Below, in pieces: positions 9,338-16,862 of a DNA stretch of 64,000 nt. Location of the stretch: assembly GCA_002414665.1 (NCBI GenBank), contig DIAF01000020.1:102890-166889 (forward strand). Reading direction: 5' to 3'. The notes beneath the pieces are model-generated. The model made no database searches. It saw only the letters and a program-made list of their open reading frames with translations, and was not told the origin of the DNA. The position numbers and the translations under genes were made by a program. This stretch comes from Halieaceae bacterium UBA5085 (GTDB lineage Bacteria; Pseudomonadota; Gammaproteobacteria; Pseudomonadales; Halieaceae). How positions within the stretch are numbered: position 1 is the first letter of the stretch; the number at the start of each line of letters is the position of its first letter.

Positions 9338-10372
9338 TCACTGGATCGTACCCCGCTCTCTGGCCATATCCAGGGCAAGGTCTTCAATCATGTCTTCCTG
9401 GCCTCCAACAGTCCGGCGGCGACCCAGCTCGACGAGAATATCGCGGCTGGAAAGTTGGTATTTGGCGGCGGAGCGTTTTGCGAAGAGCAGGAAAGACGAA
9501 TAGACGCCGGCATAGCCAAGCGTCAGGGCATCGCGATCGATCCGAACCTGTTCATCCATCATCGGCGTTATGAGGTCCTCTGCAATATCCATCGCTTTAA
9601 ACGTGTCTACACCAGTTTCAATTCCCATGCGGTCACATACCGCGATAAACACCTCCAACGGTGTGTTCCCTGCACCAGCCCCAAGACCCGCCATGGAACC
9701 GTCGATACGGTTTGCGCCCGCCGCCACAGCCGCTATGGAGTTCGCGACGCCCATCGCCAGATTGTGGTGGCCGTGAAACCCCAGCTCTGTCGCGGGCTTG
9801 AGTTCCCTGCGCGCAAGCGAGACCCGGGCTGCAACATCCTCCGGCAGCATGTAACCGGCAGAATCAGTGATATAGACGCAATTGGCACCGTAGCTCTCCA
9901 TCAGCTTAAGCTGCACCACCAATTCCTCCGGTTCGATCATGTGAGCCATCATTAGAAAGCCGACGGTATCCAGCCCCTTCATCCCGGATGCCACAGTGAT
10001 GTGCTGTTCAGAAACGTCAGCCTCTGTGCAGTGAGTCGCGACACGGATGGTAGAGATGCCACAGTCTACAGCCATTTGAAGGTGGTCTACTGTCCCTATC
10101 CCCGGAAGCAGGAGGGCCGAGACCTTGGTATTCTTCATCTCCCTGCAGACAGCTGTGAGATACTCCTCGTCGCTGGCAGCGGGGAATCCGTAGTTCACTG
10201 ATGTGCCACCGAGCCCATCGCCATGCGTCACCTCTATCAACGGCACACCGGCTTCATCCATCGCTTTTGCGACAGTGACCATCTGCTCGACGGTAATCTG
10301 GTGCCGCTTGGGATGCATACCGTCGCGTAGACACATATCGTGCACTGTGATTTTCTTGCCTTTCAGATCCAT
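9338..10372 (-). CDS. dmpG: 4-hydroxy-2-oxovalerate aldolase
   Basis: Class II aldolase of the DmpG/BphI/HsaF family, 344 aa. It cleaves 4-hydroxy-2-oxopentanoate to pyruvate and acetaldehyde, the last carbon-carbon cleavage of the meta pathway. The HMGL-like barrel begins with ITVHDMCLRDGMHPKRHQ (catalytic Arg/Asp pair), the metal-binding GFHGHHNLAMG motif is central, and the C-terminal communication domain is complete. The ATG at 10372 follows a TGAGGAG ribosome site that includes the stop of the dehydrogenase gene; earlier in-frame codons lie inside that gene. The pair normally forms a channeling aldolase-dehydrogenase complex. Confidence 0.96.
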   Translation of the reverse strand: MDLKGKKITVHDMCLRDGMHPKRHQITVEQMVTVAKAMDEAGVPLIEVTHGDGLGGTSVNYGFPAASDEEYLTAVCREMKNTKVSALLLPGIGTVDHLQMAVDCGISTIRVATHCTEADVSEQHITVASGMKGLDTVGFLMMAHMIEPEELVVQLKLMESYGANCVYITDSAGYMLPEDVAARVSLARRELKPATELGFHGHHNLAMGVANSIAAVAAGANRIDGSMAGLGAGAGNTPLEVFIAVCDRMGIETGVDTFKAMDIAEDLITPMMDEQVRIDRDALTLGYAGVYSSFLLFAKRSAAKYQLSSRDILVELGRRRTVGGQEDMIEDLALDMARERGTIQ

Positions 10373-10385
10373 CGGCTTGATCTCC

Positions 10386-11294
10386 TCAGGCCACATTTGG
10401 CATAAAATTTCCGGAAAGTATTTCCTCTGCATACATTTCAGCAGTGCGCAAACCCGCCGCCGTCATGATGTCCAGATTACCCGCATACTTTGGCAAGAAG
10501 TCTCCCAGGCCCTCGACTTCCATATAAATCGACACGCGCTTACCGTCGAAAACAGGGCCGTTTTTGAGCGTATAACCAGGCACGTATTTCTGCACTTCTG
10601 CAATCATCTCGTGAATGGAGCGTGTAATTGCCTCCTGATCGGGGTCATCGTGTGTAAGGCAATGCACAGTGTCACGCATAATGAGCGGCGGCTCTGCCGG
10701 ATTGATGATAATGATCGCCTTACCGGTATGAGCGCCACCACACACTTCAATACCTTTGGCCGTGGTGCGGGTGAACTCGTCAATATTCTTGCGCGTACCC
10801 GGTCCTGCCGACTTCGAACTTACTGTCGCTACAATCTCACCGTAAGTGACTTCCTGCACTCGACTGACTGCCGCGACCAGGGGGATAGTCGCCTGGCCAC
10901 CGCAAGTAACCATATTCACATTCATTGCCTTGCGGGCTACCGCATCGGCCAGATTTACCGGTGGCACGCAGAAGGGACCAATAGCGGCGGGAGTCAGATC
11001 TATCATCACTGCTCCGCGCTCGTTCACCTTGCGACTGTTCTCCGCATGTACATACGCGGATGTGGCATCGAAACAGATTTGAACACCATCCTCCTGCATA
11101 AACGGCAACATCCCGTCTACTCCGTCGGACGTGGTCTTCAACCCCATTTCTGCCGCGCGCGCCAGACCGGGAGAGTCAGGATCCACGCCAACCATCCATA
11201 CCGGTTCGATCAGCTTACTGCGCTGGGCTTTCATAAGGAGGTCGGTACCAATATTACCTGGGCCAATAATAGCCGCCTTGATCTTGTTACTCAT
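10386..11294 (-). CDS. dmpF: Acetaldehyde dehydrogenase (acylating)
   Basis: Converts acetaldehyde, NAD+ and CoA to acetyl-CoA in complex with the aldolase. 302 aa. The N-terminal Rossmann motif is IGPGNIGTDLL, the catalytic Cys is in NMVTCGGQATIPLV near residue 130, and the conserved SSKSAGPGTRKNIDEFT follows. The ATG at 11294 is chosen over the in-frame TTG at 11300. It sits between the hydratase and aldolase genes, the usual dmpE-F-G order. Confidence 0.96.
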   Translation of the reverse strand: MSNKIKAAIIGPGNIGTDLLMKAQRSKLIEPVWMVGVDPDSPGLARAAEMGLKTTSDGVDGMLPFMQEDGVQICFDATSAYVHAENSRKVNERGAVMIDLTPAAIGPFCVPPVNLADAVARKAMNVNMVTCGGQATIPLVAAVSRVQEVTYGEIVATVSSKSAGPGTRKNIDEFTRTTAKGIEVCGGAHTGKAIIIINPAEPPLIMRDTVHCLTHDDPDQEAITRSIHEMIAEVQKYVPGYTLKNGPVFDGKRVSIYMEVEGLGDFLPKYAGNLDIMTAAGLRTAEMYAEEILSGNFMPNVA

Positions 11295-11312
11295 ATGCAA
11301 CCTATTCCACCA

Positions 11313-12104
11313 TCACACAAATTTGCAGCTACAGCCGCCGATTCCCTCAACCTCCAATGACACCACGTCACCTGCCACAACAGGGATCAGAGGCGCCAGT
11401 GACCCCGACAGAATCACTTCCCCGGCTTTGAAGGGTATACCGAACTCTCCGAGGGTATTTGCCAGCCAGGCCACCGCTGTAAGCGGATTGCCCTGGACAG
11501 CACTACCCATACCCTCAGAATGCAATTCGCCATTCTTGTAGATCTTCATATGCAAACCGGGCAGATCATAGTTCCTGGGATCAACCTCCTTTTTACTGAG
11601 CACATAGACGCCACAGGAGGCGTTGTCGGCGACGGTATCCTGAATCCTGATCTTCCAGCCCTCAATCCGTGAATCCACGATTTCGAAACAGGGAACAATG
11701 GTGGCTGTAGCGTCGAGAACATCGGCCTCAGTGACACCGGGTCCAACGAGATCCTTCTTCAGTCGAAAGGCAATTTCGCCTTCGGCTCTGGGCGCGATAA
11801 GGTTTCCCTCAATCGGAATCTCTGCGCCGTCAGGGTATTCCATGGAGTCCGTTAGAAACCCGAAGTCGGGCTGGAATACACCGAGCATCTCCTGCACTGG
11901 CTTACTCGTAACACCGATCTTTTTGCCGATCACCGTCTCGCCATCACCGTCTACCCTGCGATTCAACATACGAAGGCTAATACGGTATGCATCTTCAATC
12001 TGGATATCCGGCTCGCGGTCAGTCAACGGCTCTAGCGTATGTCCGTCGCGCAACGCGTCGTAGAGCTCGTCGCCCAACTGATTGATTCTTTCCTGATCCA
12101 TCAT
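11313..12104 (-). CDS. dmpE: 2-oxopent-4-enoate hydratase
   Basis: Member of the fumarylacetoacetase-like hydratase/decarboxylase family, 263 aa. It adds water to 2-hydroxypenta-2,4-dienoate to give 4-hydroxy-2-oxopentanoate. Metal-binding residues are in the APRAEGEIAF segment (Glu pair near 106-108) and EIVDSRIEGW (near 139-148). GKKIGVTSKPVQEMLGV is conserved in DmpE/BphH/MhpD. A paralog at 20336-21127 looks like the decarboxylase partner DmpH, and DmpE and DmpH normally form a complex. Here the two genes are split by about 8 kb containing the transport module. Confidence 0.92.
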   Translation of the reverse strand: MMDQERINQLGDELYDALRDGHTLEPLTDREPDIQIEDAYRISLRMLNRRVDGDGETVIGKKIGVTSKPVQEMLGVFQPDFGFLTDSMEYPDGAEIPIEGNLIAPRAEGEIAFRLKKDLVGPGVTEADVLDATATIVPCFEIVDSRIEGWKIRIQDTVADNASCGVYVLSKKEVDPRNYDLPGLHMKIYKNGELHSEGMGSAVQGNPLTAVAWLANTLGEFGIPFKAGEVILSGSLAPLIPVVAGDVVSLEVEGIGGCSCKFV

Positions 12105-12183
12105 CGCGATCTACACCTTTCTTCGGAAGCGAAACTATTACCAAGTGGCTGCCGCAGGCTGGCATCAGCCTTAGCATTGCAGC

Positions 12184-12801
12184 TCATTTACCAATAAACC
12201 CAGTCGGATAGGCAGCGTCCCATGCAGGTCGCCACTGCACCGCAGTAAACCAACTGTTCAATTTGGGAAACTCAGCACTCACGCCGACACCATAGGCCTC
12301 CGCGACGCCACAGCGCGCTGCGAGTGCGCACTCCCCCGAACTCAGCGCAGAGCCGCCCATCCACTGCGGTTCGAGATATGCTTCAATCCACGCCTGACAC
12401 TCCCGCCACGCTAAGGCGCTGCTCTCAATTACGCTCTGGTCACGATCCACAAGGAGCTTGGAGCGCGTTTCGAATACCAGAGGCCGAAGCGCTGGCCCTA
12501 CACATTTATCTGAATACGCATGCAGACATTTAACCCATGCTTGCCGAACCGGGTTTGTGGGAACAAGGGTGCCCACTCCATAGCGCGCGTCAAGATAGTC
12601 CACGGCTACGCCAGAGTCCCATATCACGACACTACCATCCAGCAACACTGGCACCGAGCCGGTGGGGCTTAGTCGCAACAAGTCCGCTGGCTTTTCCCCC
12701 AGCTTTACTTCAATCGTCGTGTAGCCTAGACCTAACTCCGCCAAGGCAAGACGAACCTTCCAGCAAAACGGGCAATCAGTACGTTGGTATAAAGTAATCA
12801 T
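12184..12801 (-). CDS. Glutathione S-transferase-like protein
   Basis: 205 aa with an N-terminal thioredoxin-fold GST domain (LYQRTDCPFCWKVRLALAELG, then SPTGSVPVLLDGSVVIWDS with the cis-Pro and glutathione-contact Ser). An all-helical C-terminal domain follows. The CPFC motif is glutaredoxin-like, suggesting a Cys-type GST (beta/omega-like) rather than a Ser/Tyr one. GSTs such as BphK recur in biphenyl, naphthalene and phenol clusters without being essential for ring cleavage. Next to an HCCA-isomerase-like gene it points to glutathione-dependent handling of intermediates. Exact substrate unknown. Confidence 0.8.
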   Translation of the reverse strand: MITLYQRTDCPFCWKVRLALAELGLGYTTIEVKLGEKPADLLRLSPTGSVPVLLDGSVVIWDSGVAVDYLDARYGVGTLVPTNPVRQAWVKCLHAYSDKCVGPALRPLVFETRSKLLVDRDQSVIESSALAWRECQAWIEAYLEPQWMGGSALSSGECALAARCGVAEAYGVGVSAEFPKLNSWFTAVQWRPAWDAAYPTGFIGK

Positions 12802-12834
12802 GGGGTTTCGAGCTGGTGATGATCCGTTTTTTAC

Positions 12835-13440
12835 TCAGCACTTTCGGAGGCGCAGGTCATTGAGGTGATCAAGCACATACTCAATCCGGTCCGACCCCCA
12901 GAACAATTCTTCACCAACGCGGAAACTCGGAACACCGATCAAGCCAAGTGCCTGCGCCTCTATCCAGTTATCCTCAAGTTGCTGAAGGTAGGCAGTGTTG
13001 ACAAAAGCATCTTCAAGTGACGCTCTATCCAGGCCAATCTTTTCCCCGACATCGAAAAGTACCTGCTGATCACCGATATCCAACCCACCGGCCCATTCGG
13101 CGCGCATGACTTCAACGATCCACTGACGCAATACCCCTTTTTTCTCGGCGAGGAGAGAGGCGGCTCCAGCGATGGTAGGGTCAGTGGTAATCGGCGGAGG
13201 CGTCATGGGAATACCCATCTTCGCTGTAATGCGACGTACATCCTGCCTGGTCAGTGGGACCTTGACTTTGGCGCGCTCGGGAGAAGAACGACCAGACCAG
13301 CCTCCCAGAGGACGCCACACCAAATTGGTGTGGTAGTCATCGAAAATCCTGAACAGGGTTTTTGAAGCAATGTAGCAATAGGGGCTTCGAAAATTGAAAT
13401 ACAGCGTTACATCAACCGGGTCTGTCATGGCTACATCCAT
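12835..13440 (-). CDS. 2-hydroxychromene-2-carboxylate isomerase-like (DsbA-fold)
   Basis: 201 aa, kappa-GST/DsbA-like family that includes NahD. NahD uses glutathione to isomerise 2-hydroxychromene-2-carboxylate in naphthalene breakdown. The N-terminal YFNFRSPYCYIAS carries the catalytic Ser position (Ser19), and the C-terminal IGVPSFRVGEELFWGSDRIEYV is typical. No naphthalene dioxygenase or nahE-type aldolase is in the window, so the physiological substrate may be another fused or alkylated ring-fission product. The start is either the ATG at 13440, directly after the T-run of a strong terminator, or the ATG at 13428. Neither has a good ribosome site. Confidence 0.82.
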   Translation of the reverse strand: MDVAMTDPVDVTLYFNFRSPYCYIASKTLFRIFDDYHTNLVWRPLGGWSGRSSPERAKVKVPLTRQDVRRITAKMGIPMTPPPITTDPTIAGAASLLAEKKGVLRQWIVEVMRAEWAGGLDIGDQQVLFDVGEKIGLDRASLEDAFVNTAYLQQLEDNWIEAQALGLIGVPSFRVGEELFWGSDRIEYVLDHLNDLRLRKC

Positions 13441-13484
13441 AAAAAAGTGCCAACTCCCGCCTTGTATAGGCGCCGGGAGTTGGC
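13441..13484 (-). terminator. Strong intrinsic terminator inside the catabolic gene string
   Basis: On the minus strand GCCAACTCCCG (13484-13474) pairs perfectly with CGGGAGTTGGC (13459-13449) across a 14-nt loop. The stem is followed by AC and six T residues (13446-13441). This is a textbook Rho-independent terminator 18 bp after the DUF1329 stop, directly abutting the ATG of the isomerase gene. Confidence 0.85.
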
Positions 13485-13501
13485 CAAAAGAACACCGCAG
13501 A

Positions 13502-14812
13502 CTATCGGCCCTTGGCGCGCATATTTTGCACGGTGAAGATTTTTACCTCGTTCAACTTGGGATCAACCTGCCCCTTGAACTGGCCTGTAGTGCAATGTCC
13601 CGCCTGTACATCCAGCATCGAGAAAGCATCGTCAATTGACACGCCGGTTCCCTTGTTCTTCTCGAGGTGGTGATCAGGGTGGGCCTGGCCAATGAGCCAC
13701 GACTTCCACAGGTCGCCCTTGCGGTCGTAGATCAGCGTACGTGGCAGGGTAAACGTCTGTGCATCCACGTAATGCGTGCGCTTGCTGATGGGATGGTTCT
13801 CATCAATCGGATCTGACTCCAGAACATGCACTTTACGCAGCTGCCAGGTGATATTCGGGAAACAGCCGCCCTTCCCGCCAAAATCAACAAACTGGTAGCC
13901 GTCACTCTCTTCCAGATCAGTGGCAAGTTCCAGGTCGTTGTGGTTGAAGAAAGGCAGCATGATGTTCTTGGTGCCTTTGTAACTCCAGTTCATGTCAGAA
14001 ATACGGCCGTTGTACCCTTCAAAGTCCTCAATCATGATGTCAGCACCGAGGAAAGAATCGGTAATCTGACCTGAGGACAGGCGACGAACACGACGCTGGA
14101 AGCCGAGGTACAACCATGTGTTATCTGCAGTCTGGTCATCAGAAGAGCGATGAATCAGCAGTTGCGTGTTCTTTACATCAAACGGTTCCAGCACTTGAAC
14201 ATAGATGGCTCGGAAAAGGTCAGATGGATTGTCTTCGAACTCCGGCACAGGGTCGTGTTGCACACGGTGCTTGTAGTTCAGAAAGTGAAAATTGAATTTG
14301 AGTGTTCGCTCGATTTTGCCGGACTCCAGGTCACGATAGCGCCAGTAGAACGGATAAATTGCTGCACTATCACCCCAGTTGTAGCCGTACTTGTAGTTCC
14401 ATGCGAGTTTTTCACCTGCGCGTGGATCATCGAGACTCGGTTGTTCCGGGAATGGTCGGCCAGCCACAAAGCCATTAATCTGCCCCAGCTGCTCACCGAG
14501 GCTAACCCCGCCAAGGCCCTTGCGGGTGGCTTCCACGTAATTCGGATGGAGATCGAAGGACGTAGTTTCACCCACCTTCATTTCCCACCAGCCATTCTTC
14601 AACTGCTCGTAGGTCGCGGGATCCAGAATATCGGTGAACTGATCGACATTCGCTGCATTTATGGTCATGCCAACGGCCAGATTCTCGGCGGTGGGCGTAC
14701 CATTCCGGTAGGGGTAGAAAGAATCGTCTACAACATCGGCGCTCACCGCGGGGACGAGGCCCGCGCCCAGGCTGACAGCCAACGCGAGGGTAATTACAGG
14801 TTTCTCAAACAT
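13502..14812 (-). CDS. DUF1329 family secreted protein
   Basis: 436 aa with a clear signal peptide (MFEKPVITLALAVSLGAGLVPAVSA). The mature part matches the DUF1329 family, predicted to have a LolA/LolB-like open beta-barrel and to sit in the periplasm or outer membrane. Conserved family features visible are the GNRISDMNWSYKG-type segment, a GKGGCFPNITWQLR stretch and the C-terminal GVSIDDAFSMLDVQ. Its gene directly follows a DUF1302 barrel gene and, further upstream, MMPL and YCF48-like genes. This four-gene group recurs in catabolic clusters for hydrophobic compounds. Function is unproven; lipid or hydrophobic ligand transfer is plausible from the fold. Confidence 0.85.
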   Translation of the reverse strand: MFEKPVITLALAVSLGAGLVPAVSADVVDDSFYPYRNGTPTAENLAVGMTINAANVDQFTDILDPATYEQLKNGWWEMKVGETTSFDLHPNYVEATRKGLGGVSLGEQLGQINGFVAGRPFPEQPSLDDPRAGEKLAWNYKYGYNWGDSAAIYPFYWRYRDLESGKIERTLKFNFHFLNYKHRVQHDPVPEFEDNPSDLFRAIYVQVLEPFDVKNTQLLIHRSSDDQTADNTWLYLGFQRRVRRLSSGQITDSFLGADIMIEDFEGYNGRISDMNWSYKGTKNIMLPFFNHNDLELATDLEESDGYQFVDFGGKGGCFPNITWQLRKVHVLESDPIDENHPISKRTHYVDAQTFTLPRTLIYDRKGDLWKSWLIGQAHPDHHLEKNKGTGVSIDDAFSMLDVQAGHCTTGQFKGQVDPKLNEVKIFTVQNMRAKGR

Positions 14813-14839
14813 GATCGTATCTCCTGATTGTTATCGGAA

Positions 14840-16807
14840 TTAGAAGCGATAGCGCAACGTTACCTGGAACTCATCTTCTTCACTGGCACTACCCAGGGGG
14901 CCAGAACGGAAGCGACCCATTGGCTGTATCCCGCTCAACCCAACTGAACCGGACTGCATTGGATCTGCATGAGCTGGACTGGCCGTAAAGGGAGGAAATG
15001 GATTACAGGTTCGGCAATCATCAAACTGCTGGTCTTCCATGCTGTCGCCGACCTTGATATTGAACCCTACGACCAGTCTCCAGCTGTCGCTGATCAGCCA
15101 ATCAACCGACGGGGCAATTGTGCCGGCGCCTGCCTCATAGTCCCACGCCATAATTACCTGGGGGCTGATGGTATCTGACTTGTACCAACCCTTGATCAGC
15201 AGGGTCATGGTGTAGTTGTCTTCCCAATCGGGCATCCCGATATCGCCCAGCGGACCGCTTACCAGTTCGTGGTCGAGCAAGTGCTGACCGAATACCTGGC
15301 CGGAAATAAGGAATGCACGGTTTTTGTTAAGAAACGGGATAAACGTGTTCCGGTCTACGCCCAATACCCATCGGAACACATCAGAGTCGGAATACAAGTC
15401 CGGCTGCAGCGTGTTGGCGAACTCCTCACCTTGTGTATAGGTGGTTTCCACGCGAAACACAGTTTTCAGGCTGTCAACGTAGAAGTCCAGGGAGCCACCG
15501 ACCAGATCAACTTCAGGGAAGTCGATATCGAAAGCAATCAGGTGGTCCCAATCCGCGACTTCACCTGTGAAAGCATTCATCGAGGGAATATTGCCGCGCA
15601 ACACTGGCAACTGCTGGTAGAAATGGTAGTAGTTAAGCGAGAAGCCCACACTGTTGTAGACCCCCTCCAACTTGATACCTCCCTGATCGTGGCCGGAAGG
15701 CAGGTTTACGTTGCGGATACCAATAACACCAGGTGCAAAATCCGCCGCAATCAAACCCGGATCGTCGAGACCTATGGCTCCAGCAGGTACGAAGTTGGAG
15801 ACCGTACAGCCGTTTTCCCAGCAATTGTTCATGGCTCTGAAGAATGAGCCGGCGTCGAGGATAGAGTAAGGGGTACCGCCCTGCCCCAACGCACTGGGAC
15901 GGAACTCATCAAAGTTCCAAACCAGTTGCAGGTTCAGGTCATCAAATGTATCAGTCGCGCCCCAACGGTACTCGGCAGAGGCAATCCACTGGGGAATACG
16001 AATGTCTTCGAGTTCGTCATAGATATTCTGCCGGGAATAATCGACAGGGTTGATAATATCCAGAACCCTGAACAGATCTGTGCGTCCCCAGACCACCTGC
16101 TGCTTGCCAACCCGGAAAAACCACTCGGACATGTCGCCAGTAGGTATGCTGCCTTCGAAATACAGCTCACGAATGAAATCCAGCTGATCGTTGAACTCGG
16201 GGAAGCGGAGATCGTTGGTGTCGAAGTCCATATAGTCCTTCAAACCACAACCCCGGCTGTCTTCATCACAAGGCCGTACCGGCACACCGATGGTAACTCC
16301 AGCCATCGGATCGTGCATGTCCTCACCCAGAACCTTGAGACCCGAATTGGGGTTTCTGGAGACGTCGTAAAGGAAGCCGGGGGGTATGGGGTTGCCGGCC
16401 GCTGCTCCGCCATTGCCGAGGATGGACAGCCCCCATGGGGAATCACCATTACCGCCAAAGAGTGCCTGGGCGGTGGTACTGCCAAAGTTCTCGAAGCTCC
16501 TGGCGCCGCCGGCATTTTTGCCGTACTCGTCATCATTGATATCGTAAACCGCATCATAGGTGCCACGTAACGTGCCACTGACGCGGAAGTTACTCATACC
16601 GAATTTCTTGCCAAAGTCTTTGCTGAACTCAAATTGTCCAGTATTTCGCGACTTGGATATCCCCGCGCCATCACGATAGAAGGTTGCGTTTTCAACGAAC
16701 CCCGCTGTATCCCATTGCGCATCCTGTGCCGTGACAGAACCAGCTCCAAGGCCAGCCATAACAGCAGTGCCTCCCAGCACGCCTAGAATCATCTTCTTAT
16801 TTCTCAT
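14840..16807 (-). CDS. DUF1302 family outer-membrane protein
   Basis: 655 aa. The ATG at 16807 has an AAAGGGG ribosome site and opens a signal peptide (MRNKKMILGVLGGTAVMAG then SVTAQ). The body is beta-strand rich with alternating hydrophobics, contains the family block WFFRVGKQQVVWGRTDLFRVLDIINP, and ends TLRYRF with the terminal Phe typical of outer-membrane barrels. A longer reading frame to 16945 overlaps the upstream intergenic palindrome and has no leader. Together with the DUF1329 gene 27 bp downstream it probably forms an outer-membrane complex. Function of the family is unknown. Confidence 0.87.
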   Translation of the reverse strand: MRNKKMILGVLGGTAVMAGLGAGSVTAQDAQWDTAGFVENATFYRDGAGISKSRNTGQFEFSKDFGKKFGMSNFRVSGTLRGTYDAVYDINDDEYGKNAGGARSFENFGSTTAQALFGGNGDSPWGLSILGNGGAAAGNPIPPGFLYDVSRNPNSGLKVLGEDMHDPMAGVTIGVPVRPCDEDSRGCGLKDYMDFDTNDLRFPEFNDQLDFIRELYFEGSIPTGDMSEWFFRVGKQQVVWGRTDLFRVLDIINPVDYSRQNIYDELEDIRIPQWIASAEYRWGATDTFDDLNLQLVWNFDEFRPSALGQGGTPYSILDAGSFFRAMNNCWENGCTVSNFVPAGAIGLDDPGLIAADFAPGVIGIRNVNLPSGHDQGGIKLEGVYNSVGFSLNYYHFYQQLPVLRGNIPSMNAFTGEVADWDHLIAFDIDFPEVDLVGGSLDFYVDSLKTVFRVETTYTQGEEFANTLQPDLYSDSDVFRWVLGVDRNTFIPFLNKNRAFLISGQVFGQHLLDHELVSGPLGDIGMPDWEDNYTMTLLIKGWYKSDTISPQVIMAWDYEAGAGTIAPSVDWLISDSWRLVVGFNIKVGDSMEDQQFDDCRTCNPFPPFTASPAHADPMQSGSVGLSGIQPMGRFRSGPLGSASEEDEFQVTLRYRF

Positions 16808-16834
16808 TGGATTCCCCTTTAAAGGTTTTATTAG

Positions 16835-16846
16835 CGGCCGCGGCCG
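16835..16846. other. 12-bp GC palindrome between MMPL and DUF1302 genes
   Basis: CGGCCGCGGCCG is a perfect palindrome in the 55-bp spacer between the MMPL stop and the DUF1302 start. On the minus strand it is followed by an AT-rich stretch (CTAATAAAACC) without a T-run. It may be a processing or attenuation hairpin adjusting barrel versus pump expression; no terminator is claimed. Confidence 0.35.
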
Positions 16847-16862
16847 TTCACCCGGTACAACA

